A stretch of 64,000 nucleotides of DNA from Psychrobacillus mangrovi (GCF_037104765.1 NZ_JBAWSY010000002.1:372001-436000); one strand, 5' to 3'; shown: positions 24,377 to 33,688, counted from the stretch's first letter. Made by a program: numbers and translations. The notes: generated by a model not told the origin, from the sequence alone.

Positions 24377-25297
24377 ATGAGAAAACTATTATTATCTATG
24401 TTATTTTTGACTGTACTAATATTAGGAGCATGTAATAGCGAACCAGCTGAAACGAAAGCAAGTGAAGAAAAAGAAGAGCCTACTACAATTACATATCAAT
24501 CAGAAGAAGGTCCAGTAGAAGTTCCGGCAGATCCGAAGCGAGTTGTTGTTGTTTCTTCTTTCGCTGGGAATGTTGCTGCACTTGGCGTTAATCTAGTGGG
24601 AGTTGATTCTTGGTCCAAACAAAATCCTCGATACGAAAGCTATTTAGCAGATGTGGAGGAAGTATCTGAAGAAAATCTCGAGAAAATTATTGAACTAAAT
24701 CCGGATTTAATCATTGGACTTTCTACTGCACAAAATCTAGATAAATTAAAAGAAATCGCACCGACTGTAACATTCACTTATGGAAAAGTAGATTACTTAA
24801 CGCAGCATTTAGAAATAGGAAAACTATTAAACAAAGAAAAAGAAGCGCAAGATTGGATCAATGATTTTAAAGAACGTGCTAAATCTGCTGGTGATGAAAT
24901 AAAAGATGTAATTGGTGAAGATGCAACCGTTTCAGTAATTGAGAATTTCGATAAACAACTATATGTATTCGGTGATAACTGGGGACGTGGAACAGAAGTA
25001 CTTTATCAAGAAATGGGCTTAAAAATGCCCGAGAAAGTAAAAGAAATGGCATTAGAAGCTGGATACTACGCTTTATCCTTAGAAGTACTACCAGAATACA
25101 GTGGAGATTATGTCATTTTTAGTAAAACAGCAGATCAAGATAACTCTTTCCAAGAAACAGATGTATACAAAAATATCCCCGCTGTTAAAAATAATCGAGT
25201 TTTTGAAGCGAATGCAAAGGAATTTTATTTTAATGATCCAATTTCATTAGATTTCCAACTTGAATTCTTTAAAGATCATTTTTTAGGTAGTAAGTAA
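24377..25297 (+). CDS. Iron-hydroxamate ABC transporter substrate-binding lipoprotein (FhuD-like)
   Basis: The protein has 306 residues from ATG 24377, which has AAGGAGA upstream and follows the ATPase stop by 4 bp. The signal ends in the lipobox LGAC (Cys17), followed by a charged linker rich in Glu. The helical-backbone fold of cluster A-II binding proteins is indicated by KRVVVVSSFAGNVAALGVNLVGV and NPDLIIGLS. The FhuD-type segment YVFGDNWGRGTEVLYQEMG points to a hydroxamate ligand such as ferrichrome, but the exact siderophore is uncertain. It would be anchored outside and deliver to the two permeases downstream. Confidence 0.9.
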   Translation: MRKLLLSMLFLTVLILGACNSEPAETKASEEKEEPTTITYQSEEGPVEVPADPKRVVVVSSFAGNVAALGVNLVGVDSWSKQNPRYESYLADVEEVSEENLEKIIELNPDLIIGLSTAQNLDKLKEIAPTVTFTYGKVDYLTQHLEIGKLLNKEKEAQDWINDFKERAKSAGDEIKDVIGEDATVSVIENFDKQLYVFGDNWGRGTEVLYQEMGLKMPEKVKEMALEAGYYALSLEVLPEYSGDYVIFSKTADQDNSFQETDVYKNIPAVKNNRVFEANAKEFYFNDPISLDFQLEFFKDHFLGSK

Positions 25298-25304
25298 TAA
25301 TAGC

Positions 25305-25335
25305 GGAGGAATTCTAGGAATAGATTCCTCCTCTT
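25305..25335 (+). terminator. Intercistronic hairpin, weak terminator or processing site
   Basis: GGAGGAAT / ATTCCTCC with an 11-base loop is followed by TCTTTC, between the binding-protein and first permease genes. The weak T run suggests partial termination, giving more binding protein than permease. Confidence 0.55.
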
Positions 25336-25357
25336 TCAATTAGAAAGGATAAGTAGT

Positions 25358-26356
25358 ATGAAATCTTCTTTTCATTTTGGTATAAAGTTTTTAGTCGGGT
25401 TGGTCTTACTTCTTACTATGTTTATCGTATCTGTTGTGTTTGGCGCAGCAGAAACATCAATTCAAGATGTGTGGACTGCTATTTTTTCAAATATGAAGAG
25501 CGATCAAATTAATATTCTTCGAGAGATTCGTTTTCCTAGGGAAGTTGCAGCAATAATTGTAGGCGCTGCTCTTGCTGTTTCTGGAGCCATAATGCAAGGT
25601 ATCACACGTAATCCTCTTGCTGATCCGGGTTTATTAGGATTAACTTCTGGAGCTAACGCTGCACTGGCTATTACAATTGCTCTGTTACCCGTTACCAACT
25701 ATTTAGGGATAACGATCGCTTGTTTCATAGGCGCTGCTTTTGGCGCATTAATGGTTTTTAGCCTCGGTGCTGTAAAAAAAGGTGGTTTTTCACCATTTCG
25801 AATCGTTCTTGCGGGAGCTGCTGTTTCCGCTTTTCTATTTGCAATCGCAGATGGTGTTGGAATTTACTTTAAAGTTTCAAAAGATGTCTCGATGTGGACA
25901 GCAGGAGGCTTAATAGGTACCTCATGGAAACAACTTGCAATCATAAGTCCATTCATTTGTATCGGTATATTGATTGCCCTACTACTCTCTAGACAGCTTA
26001 CTATTTTAAGTCTTAATGAAGAGGTTGCTGTTGGACTAGGACAAAAAACAGTTCAAATAAAGATTATCCTTTTTATCGTCGTTATTTTACTTGCAGGAGC
26101 ATCAGTTGCAATTGTCGGTAATATGGCGTTCGTGGGATTAATGGTTCCACATATCGTACGAGCTGTCGTTGGAACCGATTACCGTTTCATTATTCCTATG
26201 TCCATTGTTGTTGGTGGAATTTTAATGCTGATTGCGGACACGCTTGGACGCACAATTAACATCCCTTATGAAACACCTGTCACTGCCATTATTGCAATAA
26301 TGGGATTACCTTTCTTCTTAATAATAGTTCGTAAAGGAGGGGGCATATTCCGATGA
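25358..26356 (+). CDS. Iron-siderophore ABC transporter permease (FhuB-like)
   Basis: The 332-residue FecCD-type permease has about nine or ten membrane segments. Hallmarks are REIRFPREVAAIIVGAALAVSGAIMQGITRNPLADPG (first family signature, about 50-84) and VAIVGNMAFVGLMVPHIVRAVVGTDYR, containing the G-x-x-F-x-G-L-x-x-P-H coupling loop. It pairs with the next gene, whose start overlaps this stop by 4 bp. AAAGGA precedes the ATG. Confidence 0.93.
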   Translation: MKSSFHFGIKFLVGLVLLLTMFIVSVVFGAAETSIQDVWTAIFSNMKSDQINILREIRFPREVAAIIVGAALAVSGAIMQGITRNPLADPGLLGLTSGANAALAITIALLPVTNYLGITIACFIGAAFGALMVFSLGAVKKGGFSPFRIVLAGAAVSAFLFAIADGVGIYFKVSKDVSMWTAGGLIGTSWKQLAIISPFICIGILIALLLSRQLTILSLNEEVAVGLGQKTVQIKIILFIVVILLAGASVAIVGNMAFVGLMVPHIVRAVVGTDYRFIIPMSIVVGGILMLIADTLGRTINIPYETPVTAIIAIMGLPFFLIIVRKGGGIFR

Positions 26357-27360
26357 TACAATCAGAGCTATTAAAAAAACAACGTATAATCCTGATTAGT
26401 TTACTTGCACTACTAGTAATAACGGCCATTATTAGTGCTGGACTTGGATACTCTTCTTTAACTTTTGATCGGCTTATACAAACCATTCTAGGGAATGGGA
26501 CATTTAAAGAAGAATTTGTATTATTCTCCATACGTTTACCAAGAATTCTTATTACAATTCTTGCTGGAATGGCATTAGCGCTATCTGGTGCTATTTTACA
26601 AGGTATTACACGAAATGATTTAGCAGACCCAGGCATTATTGGAATCAACTCAGGGGCAGGAGTAGCCATTTCTTTATTTTTCTTATTCCTTCCTATAGAG
26701 GCGGGTTCTTTTGTTTATTTGCTGCCTGTTGTTGGGTTTATAGGGGCTTTACTTAGTGCATGTTTAATTTACTTATTATCTTATACTCGCAAAGAAGGTT
26801 TGCAACCAGTAAGACTAGTCCTTGTCGGAGTAGGTTTTTCCATGGCATTATCAGGTTTAATGATTGTGCTTATCTCCTCTGCTGAACGCCAAAAGGTTGA
26901 TTTTATCGCGAAATGGTTAGCGGGCAACATTTGGGGAGCTGATTGGCCATTTATTATTGCCTTATTACCTTGGTTATTTGTTCTAATCCCCTTCACTTTT
27001 TATAAAGCCAATAAGTTAAACCTTTTGGGATTAAGTGAACCTGTAGCTGTCGGTGTTGGCGTATCCATAGAAAAGGAACGCATTGTTCTCCTACTAGCCG
27101 CTGTTGCTCTGGCAGCTTCTGCTGTTTCCGTTACTGGAGGTATTGCTTTTATAGGTCTAATGGCGCCGCATATCGCAAAGTCCTTAGTTGGTCCTAGACA
27201 TCAATTATTTGTACCAATAGCACTTTTAATAGGCGGTTGGCTCTTGCTCTTTGCAGATACAATTGGTCGAAATATTATTGAACCAAATGGAATTCCAGCA
27301 GGGGTCATGGTCGCCCTAATAGGTGCGCCATATTTTATGTATTTGTTATGGAAGAAATAA
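26353..27360 (+). CDS. Iron-siderophore ABC transporter permease (FhuG-like)
   Basis: The 335-residue FecCD permease is parallel to the preceding gene: FSIRLPRILITILAGMALALSGAILQGITRNDLADPG and TGGIAFIGLMAPHIAKSLVGPRHQ. Its ATG overlaps the upstream stop (ATGA), indicating translational coupling and equal dosage of the two permeases. A strong bidirectional terminator follows. Confidence 0.93.
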   Translation: MIQSELLKKQRIILISLLALLVITAIISAGLGYSSLTFDRLIQTILGNGTFKEEFVLFSIRLPRILITILAGMALALSGAILQGITRNDLADPGIIGINSGAGVAISLFFLFLPIEAGSFVYLLPVVGFIGALLSACLIYLLSYTRKEGLQPVRLVLVGVGFSMALSGLMIVLISSAERQKVDFIAKWLAGNIWGADWPFIIALLPWLFVLIPFTFYKANKLNLLGLSEPVAVGVGVSIEKERIVLLLAAVALAASAVSVTGGIAFIGLMAPHIAKSLVGPRHQLFVPIALLIGGWLLLFADTIGRNIIEPNGIPAGVMVALIGAPYFMYLLWKK

Positions 27361-27368
27361 TTAGGTAC

Positions 27369-27409
27369 AACAAAAACACGAACGGTAGTAAACCGCTCGT
27401 GTTTTTGTT
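27369..27409. terminator. Bidirectional terminator between siderophore operon and phosphodiesterase
   Basis: AACAAAAACACGA-CGGT...ACCG-TCGTGTTTTTGTT is a near-perfect stem with A and T tracts on both sides, placed between convergent genes. Confidence 0.9.
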
Positions 27410-27450
27410 TTATATGTTTACATCCAACCATCTTGAAGTCCATTCTATCT

Positions 27451-28170
27451 TTATTTATTCAAATAGTTATACATTTTCTCCGGGTAATCCGTAAAAATAG
27501 CATCCACCTTGACAGCTCTTAGCATGTCAGCATATGCCTCTTCATTGACTGTAAATACACGAAGCTTTCGTCCGCTAGCAACCGCTTCTATCCCCATAGG
27601 TCTCAGCGCCGTCGGGAAAAAAGCGTGAAGCGCATCAGCCCCTACCAAACGTGCATAATCATGTGGAGCGATCATTACCTCCATAAATAAAATAGCTGTT
27701 TCTACTTGGGGGGCCAACTTTTTAAAATTTCTTACCATTTCATGATTGAAAGAAGAGATAACGACTCGGCTCTCTAATCGGTAATCCTTCAGCATCTCTA
27801 GAACTCTTTGTTCCATCCCCTCATATGGGAAAACATCTGATTTCAATTCAATATTTATATGATGATGGGTATCTTTAAATACATATAACACTTCTCTAAG
27901 TGTCGGAATTAGTTCTCCCTTAAACTTAGGGGAAAAGCCTTTTCCAAAATCATACTTTTTCAGCTCAGCTAGTGTCATGTCCTTGATATAGCCTTTTCCG
28001 TTTGATGTACGGTCAATTGTCTCATCATGAATGACTACTAGCTCCTCATCCTTTGTCATATGAACATCGAATTCTACTCCATGTATTGGAAGAGCTGCAG
28101 CTGCTCTGAATGAAGCAATTGTGTTTTCTGGATGTGTACCTGATGATCCTCTATGTGCATAAATTTTCAA
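27451..28170 (-). CDS. Glycerophosphodiester phosphodiesterase (GlpQ/UgpQ-type)
   Basis: The enzyme has a TIM-barrel fold with KIYAHRGSSGTHPENTIASF at the start (catalytic HRG...PENT), GVEFDVHMTKDEELVVIHDETIDRTSNG (Glu, Asp and second His) and VDAIFTDYPEKM near the end. It hydrolyses glycerophosphodiesters to glycerol-3-phosphate and an alcohol. No signal peptide is visible, so it is cytoplasmic. I place the start at TTG 28170, where homologues begin and GGGGGG lies 7 bases upstream. ATG 28185 and an ATG at 28224 are in frame and cannot be excluded. Confidence 0.9.
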   Translation of the reverse strand: MKIYAHRGSSGTHPENTIASFRAAAALPIHGVEFDVHMTKDEELVVIHDETIDRTSNGKGYIKDMTLAELKKYDFGKGFSPKFKGELIPTLREVLYVFKDTHHHINIELKSDVFPYEGMEQRVLEMLKDYRLESRVVISSFNHEMVRNFKKLAPQVETAILFMEVMIAPHDYARLVGADALHAFFPTALRPMGIEAVASGRKLRVFTVNEEAYADMLRAVKVDAIFTDYPEKMYNYLNK

Positions 28171-28241
28171 TAAAAGGCCCCCCATCAAAATATTTCTTCC
28201 TTTTTTATACTCTCTATTATACACATTTAGAACATAATAAT

Positions 28242-28270
28242 AAAAACGCCATCTCCAAAAGGAAATGGCG
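28242..28270 (-). terminator. Terminator after the 55-residue protein gene
   Basis: On the reverse strand CGCCATTTCC-TTTT-GGAGATGGCG is followed by TTTTT. It lies 10 bases past the small-protein stop and before the phosphodiesterase. Confidence 0.85.
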
Positions 28271-28279
28271 CCATCTAAA

Positions 28280-28447
28280 TTAATCCCGAGGTGGGATTGG
28301 AATATATTTTAGCTTAGGTGGACGTGCTTTTTTAAGAATAGTCCATTGTAGACTTGTTTGAATCATTTGTCTCAAGTGAGTGAAAGGTAAAGATTTTAAT
28401 CGTTTATTCGAAATTCTCAATGTTACATTGCGTTCGTTTAAACCCAA
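28280..28447 (-). CDS. Small basic protein, 55 residues, unknown function
   Basis: The frame starts at TTG 28447 (MGLNERNVTLRIS...) and ends ...LKYIPIPPRD. AAGGAGAG lies about 7 bases upstream, and a textbook terminator follows the stop, so this looks like a complete transcription unit although very short. The product is strongly basic (many Lys/Arg), has no membrane segment or signal, and contains LRQMIQTSLQWTILKKARPP, probably one amphipathic helix. I do not recognise the family. Confidence 0.62.
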   Translation of the reverse strand: MGLNERNVTLRISNKRLKSLPFTHLRQMIQTSLQWTILKKARPPKLKYIPIPPRD

Positions 28448-28547
28448 TATGTATCTCTCCTTTTCGATTGAACGATGTCTTCATCATTCATCATATACGT
28501 AGTTTATGAAAGGGATGTGAAGGTTATGTTTAGAGTTTGTTAATCTA

Positions 28548-28630
28548 GTTGCTTTCCATTATATTTGGTTGCTTTCGATAGTTGGTTGGTTGCTTTCGTA
28601 AGAGGATTGGATGCTTTCATCCAATTCGAC
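28548..28630. repeat. 20/21-bp-period repeat array, GTTGCTTTC core (4 units)
   Basis: GTTGCTTTC cores begin at 28548, 28568 and 28589, with a diverged GATGCTTTC at 28610 (spacings 20, 21, 21). The core resembles that of the 16.0 kb arrays. It lies upstream of the 55-residue gene, in tandem rather than convergent context. Confidence 0.8.
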
Positions 28631-28681
28631 TTCTGCTTTTAAGAAAGGTGCTAAAATAACAATCACAGAAAATAGAAATAC

Positions 28682-28804
28682 GGGATGTGCGCTTGCCGCA
28701 CGCTACGCATGAGCCTCCGCAGGATGAGTCGCTCCTTTGTCGCTCCCACATCCTTTACGGGGTCTCATTCTTCGCGCTCATGCGGCGTGTAAGGCGCACA
28801 TCCT
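28682..28804. repeat. GC-rich palindromic element
   Basis: The ends GGATGTGCGC...CGCATGAGC and GCTCATGCG...GCGCACATCC pair over about 30 bp. The interior contains AGGATGAGTCGCTCC and GGGGTCTCATTC. No coding frame is supported. It is one of at least six such blocks in the window and resembles dispersed intergenic repeats of Bacillaceae. Confidence 0.65.
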
Positions 28805-28963
28805 GTAGACTTCCCGATGAATTTTTATTGAAAGAAGCAACCCTACTTCCTGTTATCAGGCTTTGAAAAAGGGTCTCTTGGTTTGAAAGATTACGAGGAG
28901 CACCACCTGCATTTACTTTATTTTATTTTATTTTACTGTAGACAGACATACACTAGTTGATTG

Positions 28964-29086
28964 TAGTGGAAGGCGGCGACTCCGGCGGGATCAGTGAGAC
29001 AGATGAAACATCACAACGTACCCGAAGGGGCGGTGATGGTTCATCGCTCACCCCGCGGAACGCGTCCGCCTGGAACTGAAATCAAC
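28964..29086. repeat. GC-rich palindromic element, AGGCGG...CCGCCT type
   Basis: GTGGAAGGCGGCGACTCCGG pairs imperfectly with CGCGGAACGCGTCCGCCTGG, and an inner GTGAGxxxGATGAA pairs with TTCATCGCTCAC. I recall near-identical strings scattered through many Bacillaceae genomes. The rest of the 28448-29096 gap shows no gene. Confidence 0.65.
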
Positions 29087-29096
29087 GGGTTCCATC

Positions 29097-29138
29097 TAAA
29101 AAAGCGAGTAAGTGAACAATATGTCGTTCACTTACTCG
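29097..29138 (-). terminator. Terminator after the interrupted acetyltransferase
   Basis: On the reverse strand GCGAGTAAGTGAAC / GTTCACTTACTCGC is a perfect 14-bp stem followed by six T residues. Confidence 0.92.
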
Positions 29139-29182
29139 CTATGAAAACCTTTTGAGGACTTTTTCAGTGCCCTCCAATTGAA

Positions 29183-30055
29183 TCATTCCTTTCTATAAAA
29201 ATGTGTATGTTGGATTGTCTGAAATCCTGCTTTTGAATATATTGATAATGCATTTTCATTATCTGTTTCTACGTCTAGATATACGGACGATTTTCCTAAA
29301 AGATGTGCTTCGTTTTTAGACCAATTTAATAATGCTGTGGCAATCCCCCGACCTCGAGCTTTTTCATGAACAGCTAGCCCGGTCACCCATAACTTATCAG
29401 AATCGTCCACTAAAGACACAGTACCTACTACTTCATTATCCATTAATGCGATCATGAGTTGACGGTTTGGAGTGACAGTATTAAACCTAATTAGTTCCCT
29501 TGCTTCCTCTTCTGTGTCTCCAAATGCACTTACTAATACTTTAATTACTGCGGATTCTTCTTCCGTGTAGGGAATTATTTTTATATCATTTGAAACTGGA
29601 ATGATTTCAGCATTTCCTACCATCGTTCTCTCTGAAAAGTCATGGCTATACCCATGTTTAGTTAGCAAAAGCTGTCCAATTTCTGCTGTTTCTGGAACTA
29701 GAGCTAAATCGGTCTCTGCTCCTCTTTGCTCAAAGTTCCTTTTAAGCTCCTCCACAAGTTGCTCCCCTATACCTTGACGACGGAAGCTAGGCGAGACTAC
29801 TGCACTCCACTCAAAATCTAGTGTGGCGATACGATCAATGGCAGTTGCTAATCCGACTAGCTTATCTGCTTCATCATTATAAGCAAGCACGCAAAAACCC
29901 TTTAATTAATAATCTGTAAGTTCATCTACACTTAATAAGGATGTGTAGTTTTCTTTATCTGTTATAGAGGCTTCTTGTATCAATCCTTTTATTTCTAACA
30001 TCGTATCAACATCTAATGGAATTGAAACAGTCATGATCGAGATATGCATATGCAT
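29183..30055 (-). pseudogene. GNAT acetyltransferase interrupted by one in-frame TAA
   Basis: From ATG 30055 (AAGGAGG immediately upstream) the frame reads MHMHISIMTVSIPLDV...SVDELTDY, then TAA at 29906-29908. It continues in the same frame as LKGFCVLAYNDEADKLVGLATAID to the stop at 29183. The part after the TAA is a double GNAT: PSFRRQGIGEQLVEEL is the first acetyl-CoA motif and EKARGRGIATALLNW the second. The part before it supplies the missing N-terminal helices of the first GNAT fold. Without the TAA the protein would be about 290 residues. A GTG at 29890 could in principle restart translation but has no ribosome binding site. The gene follows the ABC exporter by 9 bp in one operon. Confidence 0.75.
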
Positions 30056-30064
30056 ATTTCCTCC

Positions 30065-31888
30065 TTAAATTTTCGCATTGGTTAACATATTGTAATAGAG
30101 ACCTTTTTGTTTTAATAATTCTTCTTGATCTCCTGATTCTACAAGCTTTCCACCTTCCATTACGAATACTAGGTCAGCTTTTCGTACTGTGTTTAATCGA
30201 TGGGCAATAACAAAGCTCGTTCTTCCTTCCATTAATCGTTCGAGCGCTTCTTGGATCTTTAGTTCCGTAACTGTGTCAATACTAGACGTTGCTTCGTCCA
30301 ATAAAAGTAGGGCAGGATCGGCTACTAATGCTCGTGCAATCGATAATAGTTGCTTTTGACCTTGGCTAATCTCTCCACCATCGGCCGTTAAAATCGTATC
30401 ATACCCATTTGGCAGCTTCCTAATAAAGTCATGGGCGTTCGCTTCTTTCGCTGCATTTATTACTTCTTCATCTGTTGCATTTAATTTACCGTAACGAATA
30501 TTTTCTTTTACCGTCATCTCAAAAAGGAAAGGGTCCTGTAATACAAACGCTGTTTGGCTACGTAATGTATGTCTTGGTAATTGATCCATTGGGATCCCAT
30601 CAATTAATATTCGCCCATCATTCACTTCATAAAAACGAGCAAGAAGCTGCATTATAGTCGTTTTCCCTGCACCAGTTGCACCAACTAAAGCAGCTGTTTT
30701 CCCTGCATCTACATGGAAAGAAACATGCTGAATGATTGGACTTTCTTCCTCTAGATTATATCGAAACGTCACATTCTCGAAAGTGACATCTCCTATTAGT
30801 TTGTAATCTTTATTGTCAATAGCGGCATCCACTTCTTCAGGTTCATCCATAATCGTAAAAACACGTTCTGCTCCTGCGATAGCAGAAAGAACCGTATTAA
30901 ATTGATTGGCTAAATCATTTAAAGGACGGGTAAATTGACGAGCATACTCCGTAAAGATAACAATTTCACCAATTGTTACGTAATTATAATATGCTAAGAT
31001 CCCACCTGCTGCGGCTACCAGTGTAAAGCTTGCATTATTTAAAAGATTCATCACTTTTGGAATAAAACCAGAGTATGTAAGGGCCCAGAATCCTGTTCTT
31101 TTCAATCGATCGCTTTTTACTGAAAATTCTTCTAGCATACGGCTTTCTTGAGAGAATGCCTTGACAATTCGTTGACCAGAAATTGTTTCTTCAATCATCC
31201 CGTTTAATTCGCCTACCGCTTGCTGCTGCTCCTTAAACAATTTGGAAGTTCGTCTCGTAATCCATCTCATCGCAAAATACATAAATGGAACAATTGTTAA
31301 AGTGATTACTGTAAGTAAGGGGCTTAATAAAAGCATGACTGCGGTCGTACCTACTAATGTTAATATACTCGAAAACACCTGGATAAATGAAGAATTCAAC
31401 GTTTGGCTGACGTTTTCAATATCATTTGTCATACGACTCATCAGCTCACCATGCTGTCTTCGATCAAAAAAGGACACCGGTAATTTTTGTAGCTTATTAA
31501 ATAGACCAGTTCGCATACGATAAATCGTTTGTTGAGAGATTCCAATCATCCAATAACTTTGCAAGTACATCGAGACAGATAAAAAAACATATACAATGAC
31601 TAGTATGCCAATTATCTTTGCAAGACCAGCAAAATTGCTCTTTGTTAAGTATTCATCTATTATGACACCAATTAAATAAGGTCCCAGTAATGCTAAAGCA
31701 GAGCTTACAACTACTAATAAAAGAACGATTATTAAAAGAAACCGTTGTTCATCCACTAATTTCCATATACGCGAAAGTACACCTTTCCAGTCGGATGCTT
31801 TCTCTACTTTCTTCTTATTACTTTTCTTCAAATCTTCTTTTGTTACAATTGGTTCATAACCAAAAGGCTTACGAATGAAGTTCAACAT
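30065..31888 (-). CDS. Heterodimeric ABC exporter, catalytically complete half (YfiC-like)
   Basis: The protein has 607 residues from ATG 31888 with AGGAGGGAG upstream; the longer frame overlaps the partner gene more deeply. Residues about 45-340 are six membrane helices of an exporter domain. The ATPase has Walker A GATGAGKTT, Q-loop FVLQDPFLF, signature ISQGQKQLL, Walker B LLLLDEATSSID with the catalytic Glu, and switch His in VIAHRLNT. Its partner at 31869-33605 has a degenerate site, so the pair resembles YfiBC/BmrCD/LmrCD multidrug exporters. The two genes overlap by 20 bp. Confidence 0.9.
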   Translation of the reverse strand: MLNFIRKPFGYEPIVTKEDLKKSNKKKVEKASDWKGVLSRIWKLVDEQRFLLIIVLLLVVVSSALALLGPYLIGVIIDEYLTKSNFAGLAKIIGILVIVYVFLSVSMYLQSYWMIGISQQTIYRMRTGLFNKLQKLPVSFFDRRQHGELMSRMTNDIENVSQTLNSSFIQVFSSILTLVGTTAVMLLLSPLLTVITLTIVPFMYFAMRWITRRTSKLFKEQQQAVGELNGMIEETISGQRIVKAFSQESRMLEEFSVKSDRLKRTGFWALTYSGFIPKVMNLLNNASFTLVAAAGGILAYYNYVTIGEIVIFTEYARQFTRPLNDLANQFNTVLSAIAGAERVFTIMDEPEEVDAAIDNKDYKLIGDVTFENVTFRYNLEEESPIIQHVSFHVDAGKTAALVGATGAGKTTIMQLLARFYEVNDGRILIDGIPMDQLPRHTLRSQTAFVLQDPFLFEMTVKENIRYGKLNATDEEVINAAKEANAHDFIRKLPNGYDTILTADGGEISQGQKQLLSIARALVADPALLLLDEATSSIDTVTELKIQEALERLMEGRTSFVIAHRLNTVRKADLVFVMEGGKLVESGDQEELLKQKGLYYNMLTNAKI

Positions 31889-33605
31889 AATTGTCTCCCT
31901 CCTGCTGTGATTCTGCAATTTCTCTATATAGAGACGAGCTCTCCATTAACTCATCATGGGTACCATAGGCCGAAACTCTTCCTTCTTCTAACAAGAGGAT
32001 TTGATCTGCACCTTTAGCAGTTCTAATTTTTTGTGTGACCACGAGCATAGTTGCCTTTTCATCCTCTAATGCTCCCCACAAAGCATTTTCTGTCGATACA
32101 TCTAATGCACTTGTACTATCATCTAACAATAGAATTTCTGGTTTTCGAACTAAAGCACGCGCAATCGAAAGTCTTTGCTTTTGGCCTCCAGAAAGATTCA
32201 CTCCCTTTTGACCAACTCTTGTATCATATTGGTCGGGGAATTGCTCAATCGAATTATGAATTTGTGCTTGCTTTGCTGCCTCTCTTAATAACTCCTCTGT
32301 TGCATTAGAGTCACCCCAGCCTAAATTTTCTTCAATGCTGCCAGTAAATAGAATCGACTGCTGCGGGACAAGCCCTATCACTTGACGAAGCTCCTTTAAA
32401 GGCCATTCCTTGACATCTACTCCGTTGATCAAGACTTCTCCTTTTGTCACATCAAAAAAGCGGGGAATTAAGTTTAACAGAGTTGACTTTCCAGATCCTG
32501 TTGCACCCATGATCGCTAGTTTTGAGCCAGGCGTGACAATAAAGGACACATCCTTTAAAACTGGAACATCCGTTGTAGGGTAATGAAATGATACATCGTT
32601 AAATTCAATTTCTCCAATTCCAGTAGGAGAATAAGGAGAATCTGTATCGATTTCTTCTATTCCTTCCTTCTCTAATAACACCTCTTCCATACGCTCGGAT
32701 GATGCCTTTGCACGAGAGAAAAAAATGATGATAAAAGCGAACATTGAAAAAGCACCGGTCATACGGGTTGCATAGTTCACGATTGCAACTACTTCACCCA
32801 TCTGAGCGTTTCCAATTTGTATTTCCTTTGCACCAAACCAAAGAACGGCCATTAAACTTACATTCATCACAAACAAAAGAACTGGTAAGATTAACTCCAT
32901 TATGCGAAATGCAGTAACATTATCCACCTTGAGACTATCTGCTACTTTTTCGAATCGAGTGGATTCGAAACTTCCACGTAAATATGCCTTTATTAAACGT
33001 ACTGCCTGAAGATTCTCTTGGATTTTACGAGTCACACGGTCAACACTTCTTTGGACTTTTCCAAAAAGCTTTAATCCCCTTCGGCTCATCCAATATAAAA
33101 AAACTACTAAAAAAGGAGCTCCAATCACTAAATATAGCGCTAAATATGGATGAACAACAAATGACATAATTATACTTCCTACAACGAGCAAAGGAGCTCT
33201 CAGCATGATGCGTAGGCCCATAAAAACTACGTTTTGTGTAATCGTCACATCTGTTGTTAATCGTGTAATTAAACTAGAAGTAGGAAATTTTAAAAAGGTT
33301 GTCATCGTAAAGGATTGAATCTTTTTAAATAGCGCTTGTCGGATGTCATATCCATAGCTTTGGACTGCATGAGAAGCGATGAATGTGTTAATTATCCCTG
33401 CCAGAAATGCAATGAAAGACAAAGCAAGCATAATACTTCCCCAAAATATAATTGTTTGTTGATCTCTAGCTAGAATTCCATCATCAATAATAGTTGCTAT
33501 TATTAAAGGTTGAATAAGCTCTACGGACAGTTCGATCAGCATAAAGATTAATGCCGTAATTACAAGCCACTTATATGGAGATAAGTAGGATAAAACTGTC
33601 TTCAT
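31869..33605 (-). CDS. Heterodimeric ABC exporter, degenerate-site half (YfiB-like)
   Basis: This 578-residue exporter has six membrane helices (about 10-310) and an ATPase domain: Walker A GATGSGKST, Q-loop GLVPQQSILF and signature NLSGGQKQR. Walker B reads LLLDDSTSALD, with Asp in place of the catalytic Glu. The switch position reads VVTQKIRT, with Gln in place of His. These two changes are the known mark of the non-catalytic site in heterodimeric exporters, so it must work with the downstream gene. Likely substrates are drugs or lipids; not determinable here. Confidence 0.9.
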   Translation of the reverse strand: MKTVLSYLSPYKWLVITALIFMLIELSVELIQPLIIATIIDDGILARDQQTIIFWGSIMLALSFIAFLAGIINTFIASHAVQSYGYDIRQALFKKIQSFTMTTFLKFPTSSLITRLTTDVTITQNVVFMGLRIMLRAPLLVVGSIIMSFVVHPYLALYLVIGAPFLVVFLYWMSRRGLKLFGKVQRSVDRVTRKIQENLQAVRLIKAYLRGSFESTRFEKVADSLKVDNVTAFRIMELILPVLLFVMNVSLMAVLWFGAKEIQIGNAQMGEVVAIVNYATRMTGAFSMFAFIIIFFSRAKASSERMEEVLLEKEGIEEIDTDSPYSPTGIGEIEFNDVSFHYPTTDVPVLKDVSFIVTPGSKLAIMGATGSGKSTLLNLIPRFFDVTKGEVLINGVDVKEWPLKELRQVIGLVPQQSILFTGSIEENLGWGDSNATEELLREAAKQAQIHNSIEQFPDQYDTRVGQKGVNLSGGQKQRLSIARALVRKPEILLLDDSTSALDVSTENALWGALEDEKATMLVVTQKIRTAKGADQILLLEEGRVSAYGTHDELMESSSLYREIAESQQEGDNYVELHS

Positions 33606-33688
33606 GTTTCCATCACCCCTAGATTCTTCGTTGCTCGAATTAATTATTGATAAGACCTATTATGACATATTCAAACTAGAACATATAG

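Noticed and set aside
29183..29890. Intact 235-residue acetyltransferase starting at GTG 29890
   Set aside because: There is no ribosome binding site, the first GNAT fold would lack its N-terminal helices, and the missing part is present upstream in the same frame beyond one TAA.
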